Assembly: GCA_009780955.1 (NCBI GenBank)
Contig: WQZB01000025.1
Span: 1 to 56,034, forward strand
Reading direction: 5' to 3'
Length of the DNA: 56,034 nucleotides
Source: Polyangiaceae bacterium
GTDB lineage: Bacteria > Myxococcota_A > Polyangia > Polyangiales > Polyangiaceae
This document shows, piece after piece, positions 16,829-23,974 of this stretch; the first letter of the stretch is position 1; every line of letters starts with the position of its first letter. A model generated the notes under the pieces. The model did no database searches, had not been told where the DNA came from, and was given only the letters and a program-made list of their open reading frames with translations. Both the position numbers and the translations under genes were made by a program.

Positions 16829-18574
16829 CTATTCTTTGTAGTACCGCACGGGCCCATACCGCCGTGAGAAACGGATCTCTTGCGCGTAGGGGAAAATGTC
16901 TTCCATCACGCCCTCGCGAAGACGCGTTTGCTGCGCAGCCCACGCGAGCGGGTCGGCCAAATCTTTGTGTTCTTGCAGGAAGATTTCGCGCGCCTTACCG
17001 GCAGGGAAAAGGAAAGTGGGAAACTGCTCCGGGAACACGTCGCGCGAATCCACGGAGTACCACGGTTCGCTTGCCATCTCGTCGTCGTCGTTGCGAGCCT
17101 TTGGCATGCTTCGGAAGCGGCATTCGGTGAGCGGACAGAGTTCGTCGTAGTCGTAGAAAACAACACGCCCGTAGCGCGTTATGCCAAAATTTTTAAGGAG
17201 CAAATCGCCTGGGAAAACATCGGCACCCGCGAGATCTTTGAGCGCATTGCCATAGTCGCGAATGGCGTCGCGCAACTGCACATGGTTGGCGTCGCGGAGG
17301 TAGACATCGAGCGGAATGAGGCGCCTTTCGGTGTAAAGATGCTCGATGACAATTTGGTCTCCATCGATTTCAACGGTGGAGGGGGCCAGCTTGCGAAGCT
17401 CTTCGACGAGCGTGTGGTCGAAGCGCTTGAGCGGGAACGCAACGTGCGCATACTCGAGGGTGTCGGCCATGCGACCTACGCGATCGTGCTTTTTGACGTA
17501 CTGATAGCAGGCTTCGACTTGCTTTCGATCCGTGTCTTTTGGCGGCGAAAACCAGTCGCGAATGACTTTGAAGACGTACGGGAAGGAGGGAAGGGTAAAC
17601 ACCAACATCACCATTCCTTTGGTGCCCGGTGCGAGAATGAATGCGTCGCTCGAGTGCTTGATGTGGTGCGACAGGTCGCGGAAAAATAGAGTTTTTCCCT
17701 GCTTTTGCAGGCCCACCATCGTGTAAAATTCCGCTTGCGGCTTGCTTGGAACAAGCGATTGAAGGAAAGCAACATAGGCCGAAGGCACTTCCATATCGAC
17801 CATGAAGTACGCGCGCCCAAGGCTGAAAATGCGGCCAATGTTTTGGGGGTCGACGAGCAGCGTGTCGGCGTACACGCGACCCGCGTTGTCTTGGAGCAGT
17901 GGCACGATGAAAGGCACGATGTTCGTGCCGTTGAGCACACGGCCGACGATGTAAGCGGCTTTGTTGCGAAAGAAGAGCGAGCGCAAAACCTGGATCTGGA
18001 AATTTGGATTGCGCTCCCAGCCGCGAGGGAAGCGCTCGGCAACGGCGCGCGCGAGCCAGTCGAGATCGCGGCGCAGGTTTTGAAAGTCGTTTTTGAGCTC
18101 GAAGCTTTTTAGGATCGCGAAGAAGGTGCCGCGAAGTTCATCGTTTCGCGGGTAGTAACAGCGGTAGGTGGGTTCGGTGCCGTCGAGGTGCTCGGTCGAG
18201 ACCGATGGGCGGCCGAACATGTACTCGTTGCGGTGGTAGCGGTGGTCGATGACACGGCGCGAGACGGAGTTGAAGAATGTTTCGGCGCACTCGGGCTGCT
18301 TGTGCTCGTAAAGCAGATCAATGTACGCCCGCTTGATGATGGGCCAGAGTGTTTCTTCGCGACCTGCGCCCGGGAAGCGCTCGGTCACGGCCGTGACGGA
18401 CTCCGCCACGCGCTCGTCGTACATTTCGATGCGCTCTTGCGAGGCCTTGCGCGCGCCTACCCAGTCGGCATTTTCGTAGCGCTCTTTGGCCTTCGCGCTC
18501 GTGGCGCGGAAGAGGCGGTAGTGTCGGTCGAAGCCATTGAGAATGGTCTGGGCAATTTCGATACTGAGTTTCAT
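16829..18574 (-). CDS. aceK: isocitrate dehydrogenase kinase/phosphatase
   Basis: 581 residues, the normal AceK length. Bifunctional enzyme that phosphorylates (inactivates) and dephosphorylates isocitrate dehydrogenase, steering carbon between the TCA cycle and the glyoxylate bypass. The unusual ATP loop is seen in GLQKQGKTLFFRDLSHH, and the catalytic region in DVFPGDLLLKNFG followed by VVFYDYDELC. The start MKLSIEIAQTIL at 18574 matches the family N-terminus; the longer open frame is not needed. No aceA/aceB lies nearby. The island-targeted tRNA gene lies about 110 bases upstream, divergently. Confidence 0.93.
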   Translation of the reverse strand: MKLSIEIAQTILNGFDRHYRLFRATSAKAKERYENADWVGARKASQERIEMYDERVAESVTAVTERFPGAGREETLWPIIKRAYIDLLYEHKQPECAETFFNSVSRRVIDHRYHRNEYMFGRPSVSTEHLDGTEPTYRCYYPRNDELRGTFFAILKSFELKNDFQNLRRDLDWLARAVAERFPRGWERNPNFQIQVLRSLFFRNKAAYIVGRVLNGTNIVPFIVPLLQDNAGRVYADTLLVDPQNIGRIFSLGRAYFMVDMEVPSAYVAFLQSLVPSKPQAEFYTMVGLQKQGKTLFFRDLSHHIKHSSDAFILAPGTKGMVMLVFTLPSFPYVFKVIRDWFSPPKDTDRKQVEACYQYVKKHDRVGRMADTLEYAHVAFPLKRFDHTLVEELRKLAPSTVEIDGDQIVIEHLYTERRLIPLDVYLRDANHVQLRDAIRDYGNALKDLAGADVFPGDLLLKNFGITRYGRVVFYDYDELCPLTECRFRSMPKARNDDDEMASEPWYSVDSRDVFPEQFPTFLFPAGKAREIFLQEHKDLADPLAWAAQQTRLREGVMEDIFPYAQEIRFSRRYGPVRYYKE

Positions 18575-18630
18575 GGTGGGAGCAAGGGCAGGGTGCCGGG
18601 GGTGAGACGAAGAAGCAACCAAGCTTTCCG

Positions 18631-18659
18631 TTGACCTGGCTACGAGATACGACTATTGC
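18631..18659 (+). promoter_or_regulatory. sigma-70-type promoter for the initiator tRNA
   Basis: TTGACC (18631-18636), a 17-base spacer, and TATTGC (18654-18659). A start near 18666 would leave a short 5' leader before the tRNA at 18689. It lies in the divergent gap with aceK. Confidence 0.45.
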
Positions 18660-18688
18660 AGCGCAAGATTCCGTTTGACGGAACGTGA

Positions 18689-18763
<75 letters not shown>

Positions 18764-18930
18764 TGTTGGAAATATAAAGGGAATCCGGTCGCTGACTCGG
18801 TTCCCTTTCGTGTTTCTTGGGCCAGTTTTGGGCCAAGCGGTTGCACGGGCGGAACTGCAACCAGACCGCCGATCGTTGCAGGTGCCGAATTTCTCCCACG
18901 CGGAAAGATACGCGGTGCGATGCTGATGTC

Positions 18931-20505
18931 GTGCGTGACGAAGAACTCTTGCTCGCTTGGCTGCACCTCAGCGACATCCACTGCTCGAAAGAAGGAGGAG
19001 CGAATAGCACGGATCGAAAGCGAATCCTGACGGTCCTAAAGCGCGACGTTGAAGCCTTCATGGGGGAAGGGCAGGTTCCGAAACCTTCAGCGCTCATCGT
19101 AACGGGCGACATTGCGGCGACCGGCGATGAGCCTAAGTCTAGTACAAGCGCTGGGGAATACGACGCGGCCACGCAATGGCTCGACGCGTTTTGCACAAGC
19201 CTGAGGATCGCGCGCAGCGCCGTGCTTCTCGTCCCCGGGAATCACGACGTTCAGCGACCACAGGATTTAGACCGGAACGTAAAGCGGCTCATTGATGATC
19301 TCCGCCGAGGCGGTAAGCGCGGCGAACGCATTGAAGATGCGCTAGATCATGCGGCAGACCGCGCGATGATCGTGCGACGGCAAAAGAACTACATCGCGTT
19401 CTCGCAGGATTTCGGTCCGAGGGATGCAGAGCGAGACCCTGACGGGCTTTGGTGGAGTGCTCGCCTCGGCCCAGTCGGTAAGCAAGTTCGCGTGACGGGG
19501 CTGAACACGGCCCTACTTGCTCGCGATAACAAGGATTGTGGACTGCTTCGGCTGGGTGGTCACCAGCTAAACGCTCTTGTTTGCACGTTCAACAAGAACA
19601 CGGACCTCTCGCTCGCACTGACGCATCATCCGTTAAGTGGCGGCTGGCTCCGCGACGAAAAGGATGTGGTTTCCTGGTTCAAGAGCCACGTGGATGTTCA
19701 CCTAAGTGGTCACGTCCACGGCGCCTCCTCCGAGGGCCGCCATTCGGGCGCCGGCTCCGGCTTCGTCACCGTGTCTGCTGGAGCGGTGCACGCCGGTGCA
19801 CCGAACGCGCAGACACGGTGCACCGAACGCGCAGACACGCGGAATCATTGTTACAATTTTGCGGCCCTCTATCGGCTAGGCGACGGGAACGTGGTTCTTC
19901 GCGTCTGGCACCGTCGTTGGTCATCGTCGAATGCGGCATTCAGATCGGACATCGACCAGGTTGGCAGGAGTGGATTCGCGGAACACCCTATCATCGCTTG
20001 CGGTCCACGTGGACGGAGTCCGTCAGCTCCACCGGGGCCAAGCGATACGCGGTCGATCTTGTATCCAGATCCGATCGACCTCAAGACGATCTCTATCGCA
20101 GACGCAGCTTCAGTGGTGCAGTCCGCGACCGGACTACGGATTGAACTGCTGTTTCAAGGCAATAAGAAGGTCGCCCTCTGGGTAAAACCCATTCACTGTC
20201 CGCTTGACGAGCGGAAGTGCCTTCTTCTCAAGACGGCGTGCTTGCTGGCAGGCGACAAGGATACTGAGGAAATCTCGATTGGTTTCGCCGACACTTCGGA
20301 CCTTTGCAGTGGCATGGGCAAGGACAAATTTCTGGTTCATAGACTTCTGTTCCCGGCTGGCGCCGTTCGGAAGCTCGCTGTGGAGAAGAATCTCGCTCCC
20401 GACTTCTGGAGCAGTGTGATTGTCGAGTTTGTCGAGACACCCGTCTCGCCCATAGCGAGGAAGACGGTGGCTGAATGGCCTGATTACGAAGCGAGGCTTG
20501 TATGA
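18931..20505 (+). CDS. calcineurin-like metallophosphoesterase with C-terminal extension
   Basis: About 524 residues from GTG 18931 (the frame stays open to 18817). The dinuclear-metal motifs are complete: LHLSDIHC, VTGDIAATGD, VPGNHD, LTHHPL and LSGHVHG. The first 310 or so residues form the phosphoesterase. The last 130 (ISIADAASVV to the end) form a separate alpha/beta domain that I do not recognise. The stop overlaps the next start by 4 bases (ATGA), so the two genes are coupled. Phosphoesterases with an extra domain in tRNA-linked islands are often defence or regulatory factors; that role is a guess here. The substrate could be nucleotides, nucleic acid or phosphoprotein. Confidence 0.85.
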   Translation: MRDEELLLAWLHLSDIHCSKEGGANSTDRKRILTVLKRDVEAFMGEGQVPKPSALIVTGDIAATGDEPKSSTSAGEYDAATQWLDAFCTSLRIARSAVLLVPGNHDVQRPQDLDRNVKRLIDDLRRGGKRGERIEDALDHAADRAMIVRRQKNYIAFSQDFGPRDAERDPDGLWWSARLGPVGKQVRVTGLNTALLARDNKDCGLLRLGGHQLNALVCTFNKNTDLSLALTHHPLSGGWLRDEKDVVSWFKSHVDVHLSGHVHGASSEGRHSGAGSGFVTVSAGAVHAGAPNAQTRCTERADTRNHCYNFAALYRLGDGNVVLRVWHRRWSSSNAAFRSDIDQVGRSGFAEHPIIACGPRGRSPSAPPGPSDTRSILYPDPIDLKTISIADAASVVQSATGLRIELLFQGNKKVALWVKPIHCPLDERKCLLLKTACLLAGDKDTEEISIGFADTSDLCSGMGKDKFLVHRLLFPAGAVRKLAVEKNLAPDFWSSVIVEFVETPVSPIARKTVAEWPDYEARLV

Positions 20506-21197
20506 TCTCAATCGGTGAGTGTCAGCCCTATACAAATGGCGCCTGGTGGGAAGTGCACCTGTTTGACAGGGACTCGGCGGTCGCCGTTCTGAAAAATTCG
20601 ATCATCGACGTGGGTGAGGTGAAGGAGCAGAACGGTGCCTTGATGGGTTGTCGCCTGCTTTTGAAGATCGACGATTCGAAGACTGGCGCGTTACTTTCTA
20701 AAGGACGTGAACTTCGCATCCTGGCCGTTGGCGACGAGCAGCAGGAACCCGTCTGGCTGTTCCAAGGAAAGATTGACTACGTCGAGACACGAAGGGCAGC
20801 CCCCAGTGGTCCGCTAGACATTGAGGTTCACGCGCGAGGGCCTGGCGCCACACTCATAGATGAAGGGTTCTGTGGCGAGGTCTCGGGGACGCTGTCAGAG
20901 CTAGTCGAGCAATTGACGAAGGTCGAACCCATCATCGACGTCTCTATGCCGACGGACTCAGACTGCGTGCGAGCGTGGATAGACGCTGGGTCGATCTTTG
21001 GCGCCGTACAACTCGTCGCCGTGACGCTGGGCGGCGTGGTCGCAAGCGAAAACCGCGATCGGTTTTCCATTACGACTCGCGAAGAGGACTTGGCTCGTAT
21101 GGATGTTCGCCCCGCGGTAGTCATCGACGAGAACAAAGTAGAAAGATTCTCCATGCGTGAGGGCATGCCAGTTCGCGGCCTTTCCGAGGATGACTGA
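20502..21197 (+). CDS. protein resembling a phage tail hub (gpD-like) segment; partner of the phosphoesterase
   Basis: 231 residues. It opens with a beta-rich segment (RLLLKIDDSKTGALLSKGRE ... WLFQGKIDYVE) that looks like the first barrel of phage late-control D / VgrG-type hub proteins. A GTLSELVEQLTKVEPIIDV helix and a further strand region (DRFSITTREED) follow. There is no tail chaperone, baseplate or tube gene nearby, so a structural tail role is unlikely. Translation is coupled to the phosphoesterase. Function unknown; the hub resemblance is by eye and weak. Confidence 0.55.
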   Translation: MISIGECQPYTNGAWWEVHLFDRDSAVAVLKNSIIDVGEVKEQNGALMGCRLLLKIDDSKTGALLSKGRELRILAVGDEQQEPVWLFQGKIDYVETRRAAPSGPLDIEVHARGPGATLIDEGFCGEVSGTLSELVEQLTKVEPIIDVSMPTDSDCVRAWIDAGSIFGAVQLVAVTLGGVVASENRDRFSITTREEDLARMDVRPAVVIDENKVERFSMREGMPVRGLSEDD

Positions 21198-21335
21198 CGA
21201 TAGGGGCTTGACCGATCAAGCTGTAAGGCCTCGTTCAAATGGCAGGAGAATCTCGCTGTACAGCGCGCTCATCATTACGCGCACAACTGGTTCCCAGGAT
21301 CGCTAGACAAAAACGGCAAGCCAACGCATCGGTTT

Positions 21336-21355
21336 GCGCAGCAGGCTGGCAAACA
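21336..21355. repeat. 20-bp partial copy of the 11.7-kb inverted-repeat element end
   Basis: Matches 11862-11881 with one mismatch (T to C), and both sites are followed a few bases later by CTCAT. It lies in the 239-base gap between the hub-like gene and the GIY-YIG gene. The rest of that gap shows no gene. Confidence 0.4.
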
Positions 21356-21436
21356 TGCTCTCATGTCACGGCGGCTCTCGCTATTGGTCATTGACGTCGG
21401 AGCGAGCGCGATTGCACATGTGATACCCTCGGCAAC

Positions 21437-22333
21437 ATGCTGGGGCGGTCCGTTCGTCTCTTCCTCGTCGACGGCACGCCGCAGGGCATGCGAACGGCCG
21501 AAGTCGGGAACTGGAGCGGGCTTGCGCTCGTGTGCCCTCGCACGGATCTCGCTCGACTGGGTACCCGTCCCGAAGTTCGTCGCACCGGAGTGTACATCCT
21601 CGTTGGTCCGTCTGAGGTTGCTTCCTCCGCTCCGTTCGCGGTGTACGTCGGCGAAGGGGATGAGGTTTGGACGAGACTGACGAGCCACGATGACTCGAAA
21701 GATTTCTGGACGTGGGTCGTGATCTTCGTATCGAAGGACGACAACCTGACGAAGGCGCACGTTCGATGGCTGGAAGCGACGCTCATTCGTGAGATCAAGA
21801 AGGCAAAGCGCGCAGAGGTAACAAACGCGAGCGATCCGGTTGGCGGACGACTGCCCGAGGCGGACACCTCCGACATGGAAACATTTTTCGAGAACATCCG
21901 GCTCTTGCTGCCCACGCTTGGCGTGAACGTCTTTTCGGTCGAAAGGCCAGAAGGGCTGGGAGACAAGCTTGTTTTAGAACTGCGGTGGGAGCACGCCCAA
22001 GCCGAATGTGTCGTTCGGGAAGGTCAGTTCGTTGTGAAGGCCGGCTCGCTGGCTCGCGCAAAGGAGGTCGACTCTCTCGGGGACAGCACGAGGACGCTCC
22101 GGAAGATGCTCAAAGAGAGCGGCGTGCTCGTACCCGTCGACGGGAACGGCATGCTCCTGCGCTTCGCCCAAGAGTACGCTTTCGACTCTCCGTCGGCGGC
22201 ATCGGGTGTCGTCGCCGGGACCCAATTGAATGGGCGCATCGTTTGGAAGGTGAAGGGCGTCGGCATCCCATACAAGGAGTGGCAAGAGAAGCAGGTCGCG
22301 GCAGCTAAGAAGACGAGCCAAGATGTCGTTTGA
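21437..22333 (+). CDS. GIY-YIG nuclease-like protein with DUF4357 domain
   Basis: 298 residues. A GIY-YIG core at about residues 50-130 shows TGVYILVG and FAVYVGEG (the GIY and YIG strands), an Arg in the following helix (WTRLTSH) and the metal Glu in RWLEATLIREI. The C-terminal about 80 residues (FVVKAGSLARAKEVDSLG ... PSAASGVVAGTQLNGRIVWK) match the DUF4357 pattern. Such proteins are frequent island cargo, near restriction or defence genes, with unproven function. Nuclease activity is plausible because the catalytic residues are kept. Confidence 0.85.
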   Translation: MLGRSVRLFLVDGTPQGMRTAEVGNWSGLALVCPRTDLARLGTRPEVRRTGVYILVGPSEVASSAPFAVYVGEGDEVWTRLTSHDDSKDFWTWVVIFVSKDDNLTKAHVRWLEATLIREIKKAKRAEVTNASDPVGGRLPEADTSDMETFFENIRLLLPTLGVNVFSVERPEGLGDKLVLELRWEHAQAECVVREGQFVVKAGSLARAKEVDSLGDSTRTLRKMLKESGVLVPVDGNGMLLRFAQEYAFDSPSAASGVVAGTQLNGRIVWKVKGVGIPYKEWQEKQVAAAKKTSQDVV

Positions 22334-22376
22334 ACCGCACGATCGACACGGCACACGCGAACGTCCGAAAGCATAT

Positions 22377-22499
22377 CTACTCCGCGTCGGAAGCGGCGAG
22401 CAGTCCGCGATCGCGTACATGACATGCATCGATGCCGTCGACGCGTACGAGCTCCGCGGCGACCTTGGGCGAGATGTTCTCATCGAGTAGCAACTTCAC
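22377..22499 (-). pseudogene. truncated DUF5615 PIN-like toxin (N-terminal 40 residues)
   Basis: GTG start at 22497-22499, overlapping the antitoxin 3' end by 20 bases. The product begins VKLLLDENISPKVAAELV and ends after GLLAASDAE at a TAG. This is the conserved first beta-alpha unit of DUF5615 (Mut7-C/PIN-like) toxins, including the active-site DEN. A normal toxin is about 110 residues, so two thirds are missing. The break lies 44 bases beyond the GIY-YIG stop, suggesting that insertion of the GIY-YIG segment removed the rest. Confidence 0.75.
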
Positions 22500-23031
22500 G
22501 CGGTCGTCCGAGCCGAGGGTAGGCAATGGCGTAGAGCTTTGCGAACTCGATGTCTTCGTCGGAGAGATACGGGTAGTCTTCACGCACCTCGGCAACGTCG
22601 GCGCCGTTGATCATCATGCCGCCCACATGGCGAACCGCGAGGCGGCTCTTCGGAAAGACCGGCTCGCCGCCCAAGATGCTCTCGTCCAGAACAAGCTTGT
22701 CTTTCCACGCCTCGAAGCGAGCGAGACGCCTCTTCACGCTCGCGACCAGATCGCCGAACCGGAGCTCGGTGATGAGGCTGACGGTGAGCCGCGACGGGAC
22801 GGCCTTCGCGTCGAGTGCATCCTTGATGAGGTGGAACAACTTCTTACGGTCGCCCACACCGATGTCGAACCCAAGCTCGGCGACGGCCCAGAAGTAAACG
22901 AGATCCGCAAGGTCGAACCGTGGTGGGCTCGCCTTCGCCACAATGCCATGCTCGACGTCCTTGCGAACGCGGCGCTCATCGAGCCCCGTGAGCGCAACAA
23001 CCTCGGTGGTGGAGAGAGCAGCATGAGCCAT
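22480..23031 (-). CDS. DUF433-type antitoxin with N-terminal HTH
   Basis: 183 residues. The N-terminal helix-turn-helix-like part (LSTTEVVALTGLDERRVRKDVEHG) is typical of MerR-like antitoxins. The C-terminal DUF433 segment is clear: SILGGEPVFPKSRLAVRHVG, then ADVAEVREDYPYLSDEDIEFAKLYAIAYP. It pairs with DUF5615 toxins elsewhere; its own partner is truncated directly downstream, so it may be an orphan. It probably represses its own promoter through the palindrome at its start. Confidence 0.85.
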   Translation of the reverse strand: MAHAALSTTEVVALTGLDERRVRKDVEHGIVAKASPPRFDLADLVYFWAVAELGFDIGVGDRKKLFHLIKDALDAKAVPSRLTVSLITELRFGDLVASVKRRLARFEAWKDKLVLDESILGGEPVFPKSRLAVRHVGGMMINGADVAEVREDYPYLSDEDIEFAKLYAIAYPRLGRPREVATR

Positions 23032-23059
23032 AATAATTCCCTATACAGGGTACATTATT
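23032..23059 (-). promoter_or_regulatory. candidate operator of the DUF433/DUF5615 operon
   Basis: Nested inverted repeats directly upstream of the antitoxin ATG: inner CCCTATACAGGG (23039-23050) inside AATAAT (23032-23037) and ATTATT (23054-23059). AT-rich sequence in a GC-rich region, abutting an HTH antitoxin gene, suggests an autoregulatory operator/promoter. Confidence 0.35.
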
Positions 23060-23134
23060 TCGGGAACAGCGCACGGTGCTCGAACCAGGCTACATCGGTT
23101 TGTGAATCTCACCCGCCCGTTCGCCTTGCTCAAC

Positions 23135-23608
23135 CTATCTGGGGTTTTGGAGCTTTTCGAGCATATCGGCGTCGACGCTATCTTTCGCGCGTCCCGTTGC
23201 TCTCTTGTTCCTCAGCAACGCTTGGCGACCAAGCACAGGAAGCTGCATCCCCTCGACCTCGACGATCATTCGCGAACCACAAGCCTCATCAAAGGAAACA
23301 CCTGTGATCGAGGTCATGAGGTCAATGCGGCGAGGAGGAAGACCGATCTGGTAAACGGTGTCCGACGCTTCGAAGTCCGATCTTGTGACCCCGTGCTGAT
23401 CGAGCGGCGCTCCAAAGGCACGAAGGGCTGCTAAGATGCGGTTCGCATTGTCAGGCGTGGGCTCTACGAACACGTCCAAATCTCCCGTTGCGCGCGACAG
23501 GCCATGTGCGGCGAGCGCGTGTGCGCCGACGATGACAAATTCAACCTCGGCCTGCTGCAAGGACCGGAGCAGGTCGACGAAATCCTCGTTTAGCTCAGGA
23601 CGATTCAT
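23135..23608 (-). CDS. nucleotidyltransferase (MNT/DUF6036-like)
   Basis: 157 residues. Has the nucleotidyltransferase signature: VEFVIVGAHALAAHGLSRATGDLDVFVEP, with the GxH helix and the Asp-Leu-Asp metal pair, plus a third acidic residue in RRIDLMTSI. Such small nucleotidyltransferases act in toxin-antitoxin modules (polyadenylylating or adenylylating partners). The upstream small gene overlaps its start by 14 bases, giving a two-gene unit. A decayed copy of this unit lies at 31198-31440. Confidence 0.82.
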   Translation of the reverse strand: MNRPELNEDFVDLLRSLQQAEVEFVIVGAHALAAHGLSRATGDLDVFVEPTPDNANRILAALRAFGAPLDQHGVTRSDFEASDTVYQIGLPPRRIDLMTSITGVSFDEACGSRMIVEVEGMQLPVLGRQALLRNKRATGRAKDSVDADMLEKLQNPR

Positions 23609-23846
23609 GGCGCCGCACAAGGCACCCAGGCATGGTTGCTCGCGTGTACGTTGGCAATGACTTTCCTGACATCGCCCATGCGTCGAGCGTGAGCTGCCAG
23701 ACCATGGCCACCCTCTCCGAAGGCGAGAACCCCGCTTGGGACGCCAGGTCATCTTCTGCGCCCAAACGAGACTTTACGATGGTCCATCCTACCCGAGCTC
23801 GCGCTCTCGCCTTCGCGTCGTCGGCCACATGTACAACATAGCACAA
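23595..23846 (-). CDS. small partner protein of the nucleotidyltransferase
   Basis: 83 residues. Core segment GFSPSERVAMVWQLTLDAWA then PTYTRATMPGCLVR. This pattern of a short helical protein with a Trp-rich helix directly before a nucleotidyltransferase looks like a conserved two-gene arrangement, although I cannot name the family. It overlaps the nucleotidyltransferase start. The same sequence, with deletions, is repeated at 31.2-31.4 kb, where the frame is fused to the HALAAHG segment of the nucleotidyltransferase. Confidence 0.6.
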   Translation of the reverse strand: MCYVVHVADDAKARARARVGWTIVKSRLGAEDDLASQAGFSPSERVAMVWQLTLDAWAMSGKSLPTYTRATMPGCLVRRHESS

Positions 23847-23880
23847 CGCTGTTGCGGTTGCGGAAGCGGGCCTCGCAAAC
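23684..23880. repeat. source copy of a 0.2-kb direct repeat (nucleotidyltransferase module)
   Basis: Very similar, with scattered substitutions, to 31244-31440 in the same orientation. The similarity covers the small gene and its upstream region and stops at about 23880 and 31438. Confidence 0.85.
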
Positions 23881-23974
23881 GATGATGTTGGTGAACCTCA
23901 CCTGATTTGGTGGACACCCGAGTAAGCCCGAGATGACATGGGCCGGAGGGTTCATATTCCAGTCGAACATGCTC

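Noticed and set aside
18764-19200. Integrase gene next to the tRNA
   Set aside because: Both strands were examined; no Arg-His-Arg-Tyr recombinase motifs are present, and the plus strand is occupied by the phosphoesterase.
20502-21197. Part of a prophage or contractile injection system
   Set aside because: A hub-like segment alone, without tube, sheath, baseplate or chaperone genes nearby, does not support a tail module.
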